A DNA stretch of 42,192 nucleotides from Candidatus Omnitrophota bacterium. Lineage in GTDB: Bacteria; Omnitrophota; Gorgyraeia; JAHIPI01. Of the stretch, positions 23,732 to 33,877 are shown piece by piece. The notes beneath the pieces were generated by a model, which was not told the origin of the DNA, did no database searches, and saw only the letters and a list, made by a program, of their open reading frames with translations. A program made the translations under genes and the position numbers. Within the stretch, counting starts at the first letter, position 1; every line of letters starts with the position of its first letter. The stretch covers positions 1-42,192 of the forward strand of contig JADHVZ010000016.1 in assembly GCA_016783745.1 (NCBI GenBank). The letters run 5' to 3'.

Positions 23732-25146
23732 AATATATTCCGGAGATGCCGGGCGTCTATCTTATGAAGGATCGAAAAGGCACCATCCTTTACGTAGGAA
23801 AGGCGGCGTCGCTGAAAAAGAGAGTATCTTCGTACTTTCAGCCGAGCTCGGGACATTCGGAGAGGATCAGGCTTATGGTGGAAAGAATAGCGGATGTAGG
23901 GTTTATGGTCACCGGATCCGAGGCCGAAGCCTTGATAACAGAATCAGCTTTTATAAAAAGATATAAGCCGCGTTATAACGTAGCGCTTAAGGACGATAAA
24001 TCTTATCCTCATGTTAAGCTGACTGTTAATGAGGATTATCCTCGAATAATGCTGACACGAAAGCTGCAAAAGGACGGCGCGCTATATTACGGGCCTTATA
24101 CGGACGTAAAACTTCTAAGGAAGGCCCTGAGAATAATGCAAAAAATATTTCCTTTGAGGAGTTGCAGGCGTTTGCCCAAAAAAGTCTGCCTGGACTATCA
24201 CATAGGCCAATGTTACGGGCCCTGCGCGGAAGCCATTGATAAAAAAGCGTACGGAAATGTCGTCAAGGAATTAAGGCTGTTTCTGGAGGGGAAAAGGAAG
24301 AGACTTATAGAGGAACTTTCGAAAAAAATGAGAAAGGCGGCGGAGAAGAAGGACTATGAAAATGCCGCTTTATTAAGGGACAGGATCACGGCTCTAAGCG
24401 TTGTTCCGGCAACAAGGCCCGGCACAGGCAGGCAGAGGGCCTTTATATCTACAAGAAAGCAGGCCGGGCCGTATGATGAAATAGTCGCGCTGAAATTTCT
24501 TTTAAGTTTAAAAAGGGTGCCGAGAAGGATAGAGGTCTTTGATGTATCGAATACCGGCCCATCGGAGGCCGTGGGTTCAATGGTGACTTTTCTTGACGGC
24601 AGGCCGAGTAAGGATGATTACAGGCGATTCAAGATCCGCCGCGTAAAAGGGATCGATGACTATAAGATGATGAAAGAGATAGTGGGGCGGAGATATGAGG
24701 CGGTAAAAAAGCGAAGATCGCGCTGCCCGGACCTGATCATTATCGACGGAGGAAAGGGGCACCTCAATGCCGTCCTGGCGACTCTTAAAGATCTGGGCTT
24801 TGAGAGATTGACCGTCATAGGGATAGCCAAAAGATTCGAGCATATATATAAAAAGGACAGAAAGGAGCCTATTATATTTTCACGGCATTCATCGGTATTG
24901 CATCTGGTCCAGCGGCTCAGGGATGAAGCGCACAGGTTTGCCATAACATATCATCGTCATTTGCGCGGCAAGAAACTAAAGATGTCAGCGCTGGACGGTA
25001 TCGAAGGAATCGGACCAAAACGCAAAAGACTTCTCCTGGGCATCTTCGGCTCGGTCGAGAATATCAAAAAAGCCTCGCTTGAAGACCTCATATCGATTAA
25101 GGGCATTGACAAGACCACCGCCACCCGTATCAAGGACGTCTTATAG
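23713..25146 (+). CDS. uvrC: Excinuclease ABC subunit C, short form
   Basis: Nucleotide-excision-repair nuclease of 477 residues, against about 600 in E. coli or Bacillus. GIY-YIG domain at about 8-95 (PGVYLMKD, ILYVGKA), UVR motif at about 195-228 (KMRKAAEKKDYENAALLRDR), RNase H-like nuclease with FDVSN, DGGKGH and DEAHRFAITYHR, and a C-terminal double helix-hairpin-helix (IEGIGPKRKRLLL, IKGIDKTTA). About 110 residues normally between the UVR motif and FDVSN, the N-terminal lobe of the RNase H region, are missing, without any frameshift. It starts inside the murJ end. Confidence 0.93.
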   Translation: MDKEKIKYIPEMPGVYLMKDRKGTILYVGKAASLKKRVSSYFQPSSGHSERIRLMVERIADVGFMVTGSEAEALITESAFIKRYKPRYNVALKDDKSYPHVKLTVNEDYPRIMLTRKLQKDGALYYGPYTDVKLLRKALRIMQKIFPLRSCRRLPKKVCLDYHIGQCYGPCAEAIDKKAYGNVVKELRLFLEGKRKRLIEELSKKMRKAAEKKDYENAALLRDRITALSVVPATRPGTGRQRAFISTRKQAGPYDEIVALKFLLSLKRVPRRIEVFDVSNTGPSEAVGSMVTFLDGRPSKDDYRRFKIRRVKGIDDYKMMKEIVGRRYEAVKKRRSRCPDLIIIDGGKGHLNAVLATLKDLGFERLTVIGIAKRFEHIYKKDRKEPIIFSRHSSVLHLVQRLRDEAHRFAITYHRHLRGKKLKMSALDGIEGIGPKRKRLLLGIFGSVENIKKASLEDLISIKGIDKTTATRIKDVL

Positions 25147-25163
25147 TAATAAAGCCTCCCGTA

Positions 25164-25282
25164 AAATTACAAATCTCAAGCACCAAATCACAAACAAATT
25201 CAAAATCTCAAATTCAAAATTCAAAACAGCTTTTTTGGAATTTGGTGCTTGTGATTTGTTTGGAATTTGAGATTTGTGATTT
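25164..25282. repeat. AAATT/CAAAT-word palindrome (module 1, copy A)
   Basis: The left arm (25164-25230) is built of AAATTAC, CAAATC and CAAATTC words; the right arm (25231-25282) carries the complementary GATTTG and GAATTTG words, including TTTGGTGCTTGTGATTTG opposite CAAATCACAAGCACCAAA-like text. A 45-base block at 25184-25228 is identical to 39372-39416. It lies in the 445-base gap between uvrC and prfB, which holds only repeats and a promoter. Confidence 0.85.
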
Positions 25283-25367
25283 ACTAGCGGTAAGCTTGTT
25301 CGGCAAATTCATGGTCTCAATTATCGTTAATCGTTTATAGTTGATCGTATTTCGCTCGATTACCTTG

Positions 25368-25443
<76 letters not shown>

Positions 25444-25460
25444 TTACGGGCGTCTCTCGA

Positions 25461-25497
25461 GAAATAACAAACGATTCGAGAGCACATGTAATATATG
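25461..25497 (+). repeat. 35-base conserved element, copy 2 (module 3)
   Basis: GAAATAACAAACGATTCGAG followed by AGCACATGTAATATATG. It ends 95 bases before prfB and precedes that gene's promoter. Compare 15461 and 39536. Confidence 0.88.
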
Positions 25498-25537
25498 CGA
25501 GTTTTCTGTGGATAGGCAGGCAAAGTTCTTAATAACC

Positions 25538-25565
25538 TTGAAAACGCGCTATATTTTGGTATAAT
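25538..25565 (+). promoter_or_regulatory. prfB promoter
   Basis: TTGAAA (25538-25543), 16-base spacer ending TGG, perfect TATAAT (25560-25565). It lies 26 bases before the prfB start codon. Confidence 0.75.
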
Positions 25566-25591
25566 AAGACAACAAATTAAAGGGTAATAGT

Positions 25592-26689
25592 ATGATAAAT
25601 GAGATGAAAGATAGGATAGAGGTCTTAGAGGGGAAGTTGGCTCAGCTTAAGATGTATCTGCGTATCGATGAGAAAGTCATCACTATAAAGAATGTCGAAA
25701 CGGAAATATCCAAGCCCGACTTCTGGACAGATTCCAAAAGAGCCGAAACCCTTATAGGTGAGCTGAAGTCTGCCAAAGCGGTGAATGACCCGTATTCCAA
25801 GCTTTCAAAGCAATTGAGCGAGTTCAAAGAACTTCTCAGTATAGCTGAGGGGGAGGATCAGGACACCCTTTCCGAATTGAGCAGGGATGTCGACGAACTG
25901 GAAAAGGGCGTGAACTCCCTTGAATTCAGAAGCTTATTAAGCGGTGAGGATGACCCGTCAAGCGCCATTTTGAGCATAAACGCGGGCGCAGGCGGCACCG
26001 AATCATGCGATTGGGCTAGCATGCTTTTAAGGATGTACAATAAATGGTCTGAGAAGAAAGGTTATAAGATATCCCTTATAGATATATTGCCCGGCGAAGA
26101 AGCGGGTGTAAAGAACATGACAGCCATTATCAGGGGGGAGTACGCTTACGGATATTTGAAGACGGAAAACGGGGTGCATAGACTGGTGAGGATATCTCCC
26201 TTTGACGCGAATAAGCGCAGGCATACCTCATTTGCGTCTGTTAACGTGATCCCCGAGATAAGCGATAAGATAGAAATAGTGATAAACGATTCGGAGTTAA
26301 GAGTGGATACATACAGGTCAAGCGGTGCCGGCGGCCAGCATGTGAACGTGACCGATTCCGCCGTGAGGATCACTCATCTACCCACAAATATCGTCGTCCA
26401 GTGCCAGAATGAGCGATCACAGCACAAAAATAAAGCAACGGCTATGAAGATCTTAAAAGCGCGCCTTTACGAACTTGAAAGAGAAAAGCAGATGAAGAAG
26501 ATAGAGAAGCAATATTCGGAAAAGCGCGAGATAGCCTGGGGCAGCCAGATCAGGTCCTATGTAATGCATCCTTATTCCATGGTCAAGGACCACAGGACGA
26601 ATTTCGAGACCTCGAATACACAGGCTGTAATGGACGGAGACCTGGACGGTTTTATTGAGGCGTATTTACGTAAAAAAGCCGCTGAATAG
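25592..26689 (+). CDS. prfB: Peptide chain release factor 2, no programmed frameshift
   Basis: 365 residues. It reads UGA and UAA stop codons. The codon-recognition tripeptide SPF is at residues 202-204 (RISPFDANKRR) and the catalytic GGQ at 247-249 (SSGAGGQHVN). The N-terminal coiled coil is intact and one frame runs from ATG 25592 to the end, so the CTTTGA-type autoregulatory frameshift seen in many bacteria is absent. RBS AAAGGG lies before the start. secA follows 31 bases later. Confidence 0.96.
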   Translation: MINEMKDRIEVLEGKLAQLKMYLRIDEKVITIKNVETEISKPDFWTDSKRAETLIGELKSAKAVNDPYSKLSKQLSEFKELLSIAEGEDQDTLSELSRDVDELEKGVNSLEFRSLLSGEDDPSSAILSINAGAGGTESCDWASMLLRMYNKWSEKKGYKISLIDILPGEEAGVKNMTAIIRGEYAYGYLKTENGVHRLVRISPFDANKRRHTSFASVNVIPEISDKIEIVINDSELRVDTYRSSGAGGQHVNVTDSAVRITHLPTNIVVQCQNERSQHKNKATAMKILKARLYELEREKQMKKIEKQYSEKREIAWGSQIRSYVMHPYSMVKDHRTNFETSNTQAVMDGDLDGFIEAYLRKKAAE

Positions 26690-26720
26690 GTTTTAGGTGT
26701 TAGATTAACAGGGGAATAAA

Positions 26721-29700
26721 ATGTTTAGTATATTCGGAACGGAAAGCCATAGAATATTAAAGCAATTGGATCCATTGCTTAATAAGGTAAATTCGCTTGA
26801 GGCTGAAATAAGCGGGCTTTCTGACGATGAGTTGCGCGCGAAGACGGATGTATTCAGGCAGCATGTGATTGACAAGCTGGCTGAGCGCGTCGAAGAAATA
26901 GATCTGGTCAAGGAGCGGTTTAAAGAGGTCGTGTCTCCTGATGAACGGGAAAAGATAAAAGAAAAATTAAAAGCCATAAGAACAAAGGCTTTTGAAGAGA
27001 TCCTTCCGGAGGCGTTTGCCGTTGTCAGGGAAGTGGCAAAGAGGACCATAAACATGAGGCATTTTGATGTTCAGATATTGGGCGGTATCGTTCTTCACGA
27101 AGGAATGATAACCGAAATGACGACCGGAGAGGGAAAGACACTTGTCGCTACGCTTCCCCTGTACCTTAACGCCCTGGCAGGCAAAGGCGCTCACCTTGTC
27201 ACAGTCAATGATTATCTGGCCCAGAGAGACAGGCAATGGATGGGCCCTGTCTATGAATCATTAGGCCTTACGGTAGGCGTTATACAGCACAACATGGACG
27301 ACGGCGCAAGGAAGGAAGCATATAATTGCGATATCACTTACGGTACTAACAATGAATTCGGTTTCGATTACCTGCGTGATAATATGAAACATAAAAAGGA
27401 CGATATGGTGCAGCGGGGTTTTTATTACGCCATCGTCGACGAGGTCGACAGCATACTGATAGATGAAGCCAGGACGCCTCTTATAATATCGGGCCCCGTC
27501 GAGGAAACATATCACAGATACGACGAAGTAAAACCTTTTATAGATAGGCTGTACGGCATGCAGAAGGCATCCGTAAAAAATTATCTGGATAAACTAAGCG
27601 GATTTTTGTTAGACAACGAAACGGATTCCGAGGCGTTCAACGAAGTCCTCTATATCGTTCATAAAGGCTTACCTAAAGATAAGAGGCTCCTTAAGATGAT
27701 CGCGGAGCATCCCCGCCTTAAAAGAAAGCTCGATGAAGCTATAAGCTCTTTTGAGAGAAAAGGTTTTGAGTCCGAAAGACTAAGGTTGGAGTCAGAGCTC
27801 TACTACGTTTACAACGAAAAAACCAGGGATGTGACACTTGCCGCCAGGGGACAGGGGGAATTCCTAAAGGTTTTTCCCGGTGAACTTGAAGTTGAGGACA
27901 TTGACACGATATTGATCCATATACGCAACGACTCATCCCTCAGCGATGAGGAAAAGGCCTCCAAAGAGCGCGAGGCTATGTCTAAGTATGAGATAAGGAT
28001 ACGCAGGCTCGAAAATCTCAGGCAGCTGCTCAAGGCGTACGTTCTTTTTGATCTTGATGTCGAATATGTGGTGGTGGACAACAAGGTTGTCATAGTAGAC
28101 GAGTTCACCGGAAGGATGATGCCCGGGCGGCGTTTCAGCGACGGAATACACGAGGCAATAGAAGCGAAAGAGGGGCTTGAGATACAGAAAGAATCGCAGA
28201 CACTCGCAACTATAACATTCCAGAATTTCTTCCGCATGTATTCAAAGCTGGCAGGGATGACCGGAACGGCCATGACAGAGGCCGCGGAGTTCAAAAAAAT
28301 ATACAAACTTACCTCGGTCAGCATCCCCACAAATAAGCCCCTCAGGAGAAGTGAAAACCCCGACCTCATGTATAAGACAGAAAAGGAAAAGTTCAAAGCG
28401 GCTTGCGAGGAGATAACAGAGTGCCATAAAGAGGGGCGGCCCGTTCTCATAGGCACGATATCAGTGGAAAAATCGGAAAGATTAAGCGATATGCTGACCG
28501 GAATGGGTATCCCCCACCATGTGCTGAACGCGAAGCATCACGCGAAAGAGGCGGAGATCATAACCAGGGCAGGCCAGCCTTACGCCGTGACCATATCCAC
28601 GAACATGGCCGGGAGAGGTACAGATATAGTTCTCGGTGAAGGCGTTGCCGGTAAAGGCGGTTTGCACGTGATCGGAACTGAACGGCACGAAGCCCGCAGG
28701 ATCGACAATCAGCTGCGCGGTAGAGCAGGCAGGCAGGGGGATCCCGGCTCGAGCAGGTTCTATCTTTCGCTGGAAGACGACCTTATGAGGATATTCGGCT
28801 CTGACAGAATATCCCGCATAATGGAATTTTTCTCGTGGGAAGAAGGCATGCCCATAGAACATAAGATGATAACAAAGAGTATCGAGATAGCCCAGAAGAG
28901 GGTAGAAGAGCAGAATTTCAGCTTCCGCAAATACACCCTTGAGTATGATAACGTGATGAACATACAGAGAAACGAAGTCTATGGTTACAGGCAGAGCATA
29001 TTAGAGAGCGAAGATACAAAAGATATGGTAATGGAGATGCTGGAAGAGCAGCTGAGCAGGACTGTGGATGAATACCTGCCCCCTGAGACGGAGAGGGCCA
29101 TGTGGAGAACGACTCAATTTTTCCGGTATTTAAGCCTGAATTATCTGATAGGTAAAGAAGGAATAGGCCTTGATAAAGACAGCCGTGAGCGAATACTGGA
29201 AGAGATCATAAAAAAAGCTAAGGCCGCTTATGAATATAAAGAAAAGTTTATAACGCCTGAGATGCTCAGGCAGATAGAGAAATTCGAGATGTTACGTATT
29301 GTGGACTCTGAGTGGATGCACCATCTGCACGCAATGGATTACCTGAGAGAAGGTATACAATTAAGGGCATACGGGCAGCGGGATCCGCTGTTAGAGTATA
29401 AGCAAGAGGCACACAAGATGTTTTTTGAGATGGAAGAAAAAGTCCGGAAGAAGACCGTAGAAAATCTCTTCAGGATCCACGTAGCGAAAAAGGAAGAAAA
29501 GAGCGTACTCCACCCCGCGGAACACAAGCTTATACATGATGAGCATTCCGCGCTCGCCGAAGGCAAGAAGATGGCAAGAGAAGCTTCCCCTGCCCCGGCT
29601 GCCGGGATCTTTCCGGGACGTGGGCGTTTCGAACCCGAAGAAAGGCCTGAGGCAAAAGGCGCCCGGCGCGCGCCGTTCAAAAGAGAAGACCCTAAAGTCG

Positions 29701-29762
29701 GCCGTAATGATCCCTGTCCGTGCGGCAGCGGGAAAAAATATAAAAAATGCTGCGGAAAATAA
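26721..29762 (+). CDS. secA: Preprotein translocase ATPase SecA, with a preprotein-domain insertion
   Basis: 1013 residues, longer than the usual 840-900. NBD1 carries Walker A TGEGKT (135-140) and the [15 protein letters not shown] motif. About 110 extra residues (roughly 275-390, between [10 protein letters not shown] and [16 protein letters not shown]) lengthen the preprotein cross-linking domain, a feature also known from some other phyla. NBD2 has GTDIVLGEG and the [13 protein letters not shown] arginine-finger motif. The C-terminus ends in a zinc-binding SEC-C tail ([17 protein letters not shown]) for SecB or ribosome contact. It overlaps lnt by 16 bases. Confidence 0.97.
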   Translation: MFSIFGTESHRILKQLDPLLNKVNSLEAEISGLSDDELRAKTDVFRQHVIDKLAERVEEIDLVKERFKEVVSPDEREKIKEKLKAIRTKAFEEILPEAFAVVREVAKRTINMRHFDVQILGGIVLHEGMITEMTTGEGKTLVATLPLYLNALAGKGAHLVTVNDYLAQRDRQWMGPVYESLGLTVGVIQHNMDDGARKEAYNCDITYGTNNEFGFDYLRDNMKHKKDDMVQRGFYYAIVDEVDSILIDEARTPLIISGPVEETYHRYDEVKPFIDRLYGMQKASVKNYLDKLSGFLLDNETDSEAFNEVLYIVHKGLPKDKRLLKMIAEHPRLKRKLDEAISSFERKGFESERLRLESELYYVYNEKTRDVTLAARGQGEFLKVFPGELEVEDIDTILIHIRNDSSLSDEEKASKEREAMSKYEIRIRRLENLRQLLKAYVLFDLDVEYVVVDNKVVIVDEFTGRMMPGRRFSDGIHEAIEAKEGLEIQKESQTLATITFQNFFRMYSKLAGMTGTAMTEAAEFKKIYKLTSVSIPTNKPLRRSENPDLMYKTEKEKFKAACEEITECHKEGRPVLIGTISVEKSERLSDMLTGMGIPHHVLNAKHHAKEAEIITRAGQPYAVTISTNMAGRGTDIVLGEGVAGKGGLHVIGTERHEARRIDNQLRGRAGRQGDPGSSRFYLSLEDDLMRIFGSDRISRIMEFFSWEEGMPIEHKMITKSIEIAQKRVEEQNFSFRKYTLEYDNVMNIQRNEVYGYRQSILESEDTKDMVMEMLEEQLSRTVDEYLPPETERAMWRTTQFFRYLSLNYLIGKEGIGLDKDSRERILEEIIKKAKAAYEYKEKFITPEMLRQIEKFEMLRIVDSEWMHHLHAMDYLREGIQLRAYGQRDPLLEYKQEAHKMFFEMEEKVRKKTVENLFRIHVAKKEEKSVLHPAEHKLIHDEHSALAEGKKMAREASPAPAAGIFPGRGRFEPEERPEAKGARRAPFKREDPKVGRNDPCPCGSGKKYKKCCGK

Positions 29763-31321
29763 GTGATTCACTTGACGGATTTTTTTTAACGATCCTCACT
29801 CCCATACTTCTCATATTGTCGTTTCCTCTTCTTGAGCTGCAGTTTCTCGCCTGGGTAGCGTTTGTACCGCTTTTTTTTGTAATTGATAATTCCTCAAGAT
29901 CAAGATCTTTTATGCTGTCTTATGTGGCGGGGCTTATTTTTTTTGGCGGCGTGATGTATTGGCTGACGGCTGTTACTAAGCTGGGTTTTTTTATCCTTAT
30001 ACCGGTACTCGCGTTATTTTTCGCTTTATTCGCCCTTGCGGGAAATATATTTTTGAGAAACCTGCGCTGTTTAAAGCTGGATATTTTGCTTTTTCTCATC
30101 ATCCCTTCCTTATGGGTTGTGCTGGAGTTTGTGCGTGGAGTGCTTTTTACGGGTTTTCCCTGGGCGATCTTAGGATACACACAATATAAAAACCCCATTC
30201 TGATCCAGGTAGCCGACATAACGGGAGCCTTCGGGGTTTCATTTGTGATCATGATGGTAAATTTCCTCTTATACTGCGTATTGCAGGCAGCGGCCGAAAG
30301 GTTTTTTGGCCTGAGCAATAAATACTTCAGGAATATCCGGATCCTGAAGTACGGAATCATGATCACGGCGCTTATCTTAGTTTCAGTATTTGTATACGGC
30401 CTGCGCTCACTGCGGGAAGCGGACACCGATTCAGGTTACAGATTGTCGATAGTGCAGGGGAATATCCCTCAGGAGAAAAAATGGGATCCCTCCCACAAGA
30501 GCGGTATCTTAGATAGGTACGAGACGTTGACAAGGGAAGCTGCTAAAGATGGTGGAGATCTGATCATATGGCCGGAGACCTCTGTCCCGGGTTACATGTT
30601 CGAAGGTGATATATCCCGGCGTATCACTAGCCTGGCTAAGGAGATCGATATTCCGCTCCTGTTAGGCCTCATAACTTTTAGCTGGGACGAAGAGGGTAAT
30701 GTCCTCTATTTTAATACCGCTTCACTTATGTCCGCGGGCGGTACCATAGAGCGGGCGTATTACAAGATACACCTTGTTCCGTTCGGAGAATTCATTCCTT
30801 TTGAGAAAAATCTGCCATCTATTAGGGAGTGGATAAATGTGCCGATGGGGGACTTCTCCCCCGGGACTGAATATACTCTCTTTGATCTAAGGGGAAAGGG
30901 AAACGGCCTTAAATACGCGGCTCTTATATGTTTTGAAGATATATTTCCGGGTCTGGTAAGAAGATTTGTGTACGAAGGCGCGGATATTTTGATAAATATG
31001 ACCAACGATGCGTGGTTTGGTGAATCGAGCGAACAGCTCCAGCATGCCCAGGCATCCGTATTTCGCGCTGTTGAGAACAGAGTCAGTGTAATACGGGCCG
31101 CGAATACAGGTTTTTCCTGTTATATAGATCCGAAAGGCGCGATAGAGGATTCGATAACCGATAGCTCTGCAGGCATGTATACAGAAGGCTTCAGGACCTT
31201 TAGTATCAAGATAGGCGAAAAGAACAGTTTTTATACGCGGTACGGCGATATATTCGTATATCTTTGCTTGTTCTTTGTTTTTGGCGCAAGCCTTCTCATA
31301 TATAAGACCAGGTCAGGCTAG
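29747..31321 (+). CDS. lnt: Apolipoprotein N-acyltransferase
   Basis: 524 residues. The N-terminal part (about 10-220) has six to eight membrane segments; the C-terminal periplasmic nitrilase-like domain has the Glu-Lys-Cys triad E277 (WPETSVPG), K340 ([11 protein letters not shown]) and C395 (ICFEDIFP). It adds the third acyl chain to lipoproteins, fitting the diderm envelope. The start lies within the secA end and its ribosome-binding site is poor, so expression may depend on coupling. Confidence 0.94.
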   Translation: MLRKISDSLDGFFLTILTPILLILSFPLLELQFLAWVAFVPLFFVIDNSSRSRSFMLSYVAGLIFFGGVMYWLTAVTKLGFFILIPVLALFFALFALAGNIFLRNLRCLKLDILLFLIIPSLWVVLEFVRGVLFTGFPWAILGYTQYKNPILIQVADITGAFGVSFVIMMVNFLLYCVLQAAAERFFGLSNKYFRNIRILKYGIMITALILVSVFVYGLRSLREADTDSGYRLSIVQGNIPQEKKWDPSHKSGILDRYETLTREAAKDGGDLIIWPETSVPGYMFEGDISRRITSLAKEIDIPLLLGLITFSWDEEGNVLYFNTASLMSAGGTIERAYYKIHLVPFGEFIPFEKNLPSIREWINVPMGDFSPGTEYTLFDLRGKGNGLKYAALICFEDIFPGLVRRFVYEGADILINMTNDAWFGESSEQLQHAQASVFRAVENRVSVIRAANTGFSCYIDPKGAIEDSITDSSAGMYTEGFRTFSIKIGEKNSFYTRYGDIFVYLCLFFVFGASLLIYKTRSG

Positions 31322-31335
31322 ATACGGGTTTTTTA

Positions 31336-31364
31336 TTGACTTTTTCCGATTAGCGGTCTAATAT
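31336..31364 (+). promoter_or_regulatory. Candidate glgC promoter
   Basis: TTGACT (31336-31341), 17-base spacer, TAATAT (31359-31364), 53 bases before the glgC start. Confidence 0.6.
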
Positions 31365-31416
31365 ATATCTTTACATGCAAATTAGATGGTAAAAACTATA
31401 TTATAGGGGTGGGATC

Positions 31417-32673
31417 ATGAAAGATGTCTTATGTGTTATAATGGGAGGGGGCCAGGGCGCAAGGCTCTATCCTCTTACAAAAGTCAGGGCCAAGCCGGCA
31501 GTTCCTATCTTTGGACGATACAGGCTCATAGATATCGCTGTCAGTAATTGCCTGAATTCAGGTCTCAATAACATATATATACTCACCCAATTCAATTCAG
31601 AATCTCTAAATAAACACATATCAAGGAGCTATAAGCTGGATCCCTTTTCGAAAGGTTTTGTCGAGGTGATCGCTGCTGATCAATCCACAGAAAACGTAGA
31701 CTGGTTTCAGGGGACAGCGGATGCGGTAAGAAGGTCTCTGAAGCATTTTACCGATCCCGCTTATAAGTATATTATCGTATTATCCGGCGACCAGCTTTAT
31801 AAGATGGATTTCAACGATCTGATAAGATTCCACAGAGAAAAGGATGCCGAGATAACAATCGCCTGTAATCCTGTCCAGGCATCAGAGGTCTCCGATCTAG
31901 GCATAATGGGCGTAGCGGAGGATTTCAGGATCAACAAATTCAAGGAAAAGCCCAGGGATAGCAGGTCAGTTCAGGACATGGCGGTCAAAGGAAAAGAAAA
32001 TGACTTTTTTCTGGGCTCGATGGGTATATACCTTTTTAACCGGGATGTCCTGTCGGACATATTAAAGAGTAATCCTAAGACGGATTTTGGTAAGGAGATA
32101 ATACCGGATTCTTTTTCCGGTAAGCGCACTTACGCCTTTGTGTATCACGGTTACTGGAGGGACATAGGAACCATAAAATCCTTTTTTAAGGAAAATCTGG
32201 CTCTTACGGATGACCTTCCGCCGCTTGACATGTTTGATGAGAACTGGCTTTTCTTTACCCGCCCAAGATATTTACCGCCGGCTAAAATAAACACATCCAA
32301 CATTGTAAAAAGCATAATAGCGGAGGGCGCCATAATATTATCGGGAGCCAGGCTGAAACATACGGTCGTAGGCTTGAGGAGCCGCATAAGCGCGAATACA
32401 AGTTTAGAGGATTCTATTATCATGGGCAGTGACTTTTATGAAACGCTTGATGACATAAGGGACAACCAGTCTAAAGGTATACCGCTTCTGGGCGTAGGCG
32501 AGAACTGTGTCATAAAAAACGCCATAATAGATAAAAACGTCAGGATAGGCGACAGGGTAAAAATAATAAATCATAAGAAGGTAGATGACTACGACGGCGT
32601 GGATTACTGCATAAAAGAAGGTATAGTGATCGTTGAGAAAAACGCGACTATTCCGCCGGGAACGGTGATATAA
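31417..32673 (+). CDS. glgC: Glucose-1-phosphate adenylyltransferase
   Basis: 418 residues. It makes ADP-glucose for glycogen synthesis. The nucleotide-binding loop GGGQGARLYPLT begins at residue 10 and KPAVPIFGRYRLIDIAVSNC is diagnostic of the family. VLSGDQLYKMDF (D-x-x-Y active site region) and a C-terminal left-handed beta-helix (about 290-418) complete the protein. It has its own promoter and heads the locus glgC-galT-glgA-GH57. A long palindromic repeat separates it from galT. Confidence 0.95.
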   Translation: MKDVLCVIMGGGQGARLYPLTKVRAKPAVPIFGRYRLIDIAVSNCLNSGLNNIYILTQFNSESLNKHISRSYKLDPFSKGFVEVIAADQSTENVDWFQGTADAVRRSLKHFTDPAYKYIIVLSGDQLYKMDFNDLIRFHREKDAEITIACNPVQASEVSDLGIMGVAEDFRINKFKEKPRDSRSVQDMAVKGKENDFFLGSMGIYLFNRDVLSDILKSNPKTDFGKEIIPDSFSGKRTYAFVYHGYWRDIGTIKSFFKENLALTDDLPPLDMFDENWLFFTRPRYLPPAKINTSNIVKSIIAEGAIILSGARLKHTVVGLRSRISANTSLEDSIIMGSDFYETLDDIRDNQSKGIPLLGVGENCVIKNAIIDKNVRIGDRVKIINHKKVDDYDGVDYCIKEGIVIVEKNATIPPGTVI

Positions 32674-32772
32674 CGGTTTACGGTTCACGGTTCTCGGTTC
32701 TCGGTTCTCGGTTCTCGGATTCTTTTCCCGAACACCGAGCACCGAAAACCGAACACCGTTAACCGTACACCG
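32672..32772. repeat. CGGTTCTCGG/CCGAAAACCG palindrome between glgC and galT
   Basis: The left arm (32672-32722) is about seven tandem CGGTTC(T/A)CGG words; the right arm (32730-32772) is CCGAACACCGAGCACCG-like words. It has the same TCTCGGATTCTTTTCCCGAA core as 25399. The left arm overlaps the glgC TAA by two bases. It is inside what otherwise looks like an operon and could attenuate or process the transcript. Confidence 0.88.
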
Positions 32773-32792
32773 ATTTACGAAAGGGGAATCGA

Positions 32793-33815
32793 ATGGCAGA
32801 ATTGAGGAAGGACCCTATCACGGGAAGATGGGTTATAATAGCCACCGAAAGGAGCAAGAGGCCGGGTAGTTACCATGTGGAAAAAGATCCAAGTTACACA
32901 AAGGCCGAAAAATGTCCGTTTTGCGAAGGGCATGAGAACATGACGCCTCCCGAGGTATACGCTATGCGCGGGGCATATTCAAAACCAAACGCGCCGACAT
33001 GGAAAGTAAGAGTGGTCCCTAATAAATACCCTGCCCTTGATATGGATGTACGGTTTGAGAGCCTCTCCGAAGATTTTTTCATGGCTATGAAAGGCTACGG
33101 AGCTCACGAAGTGGTCATCGAGACGCCGCATCATAAGAAAGAAGCCAATGAGCAAAGCGTGGAAGAAATAAAGAACTGGATACAGGCGCTCCAGGACAGG
33201 ACTAAATTCCTTTATACAGAAAAAAAATTCAATTATGTGCTTATATTTAAAAACAAAGGCCGCGCCGCGGGCGCGTCACTTTCGCATCCGCATCATCAGT
33301 TAATAGCGACTCCTGTTACGCCCAAAAGAGTGAAAGAGGAATTAGTGGGCGCGTCAGAGTATTTTAAATCTACCCAGAGGTGCGTATTCTGCGATATCAT
33401 AAAAGAAGAGATAGCCGCGAAAACAAGAATAGTGTGTGAAAATGACGATTTTGTAGCGTTCTGTCCCCACGCGTCGAGATTTCCCTTTGAGACATGGATA
33501 TTACCTAAAGAGCATTGCATAGATTTCTACGATGAAAAAGTTGAGAGTGACACTCTGGCGGCTATCATGAAAGAGACGCTCAAGAGGCTGAGCAAGGCGA
33601 TCGGGGAGCCTGAATATAATTATGTTGTGCATGCCGCTCCTAACAGGATACCGAGGGAAGGGTACTGGACTACGATCGACAGAGATTATCACTGGCATAT
33701 AGAGATGTTTCCGAGGCTGATAAAGACAGCCGGTTTTGAATGGGGTACGGGGTTTTATATAAACCCGACACCGCCCGAGCAGGCCGCGAAGTTTATGCGC
33801 GAAATAAAGATGTAA
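32793..33815 (+). CDS. galT: Galactose-1-phosphate uridylyltransferase family protein
   Basis: 340 residues of the HIT-superfamily nucleotidyltransferase. Zinc cysteines C41 and C44 (CPFCEGHE) and a second CVFCDI pair are present. The active-site HPHHQ (165-169) carries the nucleophile His167. Canonical GalT swaps UMP between UDP-glucose and galactose-1-P. The setting between glgC and glgA also allows a role as an ADP-sugar or hexose-1-P nucleotidyltransferase; this is inference. AAGGGGAA lies before the ATG. It is followed by the perfect GTGTCTGTCCCC hairpin. Confidence 0.88.
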   Translation: MAELRKDPITGRWVIIATERSKRPGSYHVEKDPSYTKAEKCPFCEGHENMTPPEVYAMRGAYSKPNAPTWKVRVVPNKYPALDMDVRFESLSEDFFMAMKGYGAHEVVIETPHHKKEANEQSVEEIKNWIQALQDRTKFLYTEKKFNYVLIFKNKGRAAGASLSHPHHQLIATPVTPKRVKEELVGASEYFKSTQRCVFCDIIKEEIAAKTRIVCENDDFVAFCPHASRFPFETWILPKEHCIDFYDEKVESDTLAAIMKETLKRLSKAIGEPEYNYVVHAAPNRIPREGYWTTIDRDYHWHIEMFPRLIKTAGFEWGTGFYINPTPPEQAAKFMREIKM

Positions 33816-33816
33816 A

Positions 33817-33858
33817 GGGGACAGACACTTTTTTTGAACAAAAAAAGTGTCTGTCCCC
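33817..33858. repeat. Perfect 19-bp GTGTCTGTCCCC hairpin
   Basis: GGGGACAGACACTTTTTTT (33817-33835) pairs perfectly with AAAAAAAGTGTCTGTCCCC (33840-33858) around GAAC. It is the same word as at 61-143. It lies between galT and glgA, two bases after the galT stop. Confidence 0.95.
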
Positions 33859-33877
33859 TATATCATAGAGATAGGAT

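Noticed and set aside
25592-25700. Programmed +1 frameshift in prfB
   Set aside because: The frame is continuous from the ATG through the usual slip region, with no in-frame TGA.
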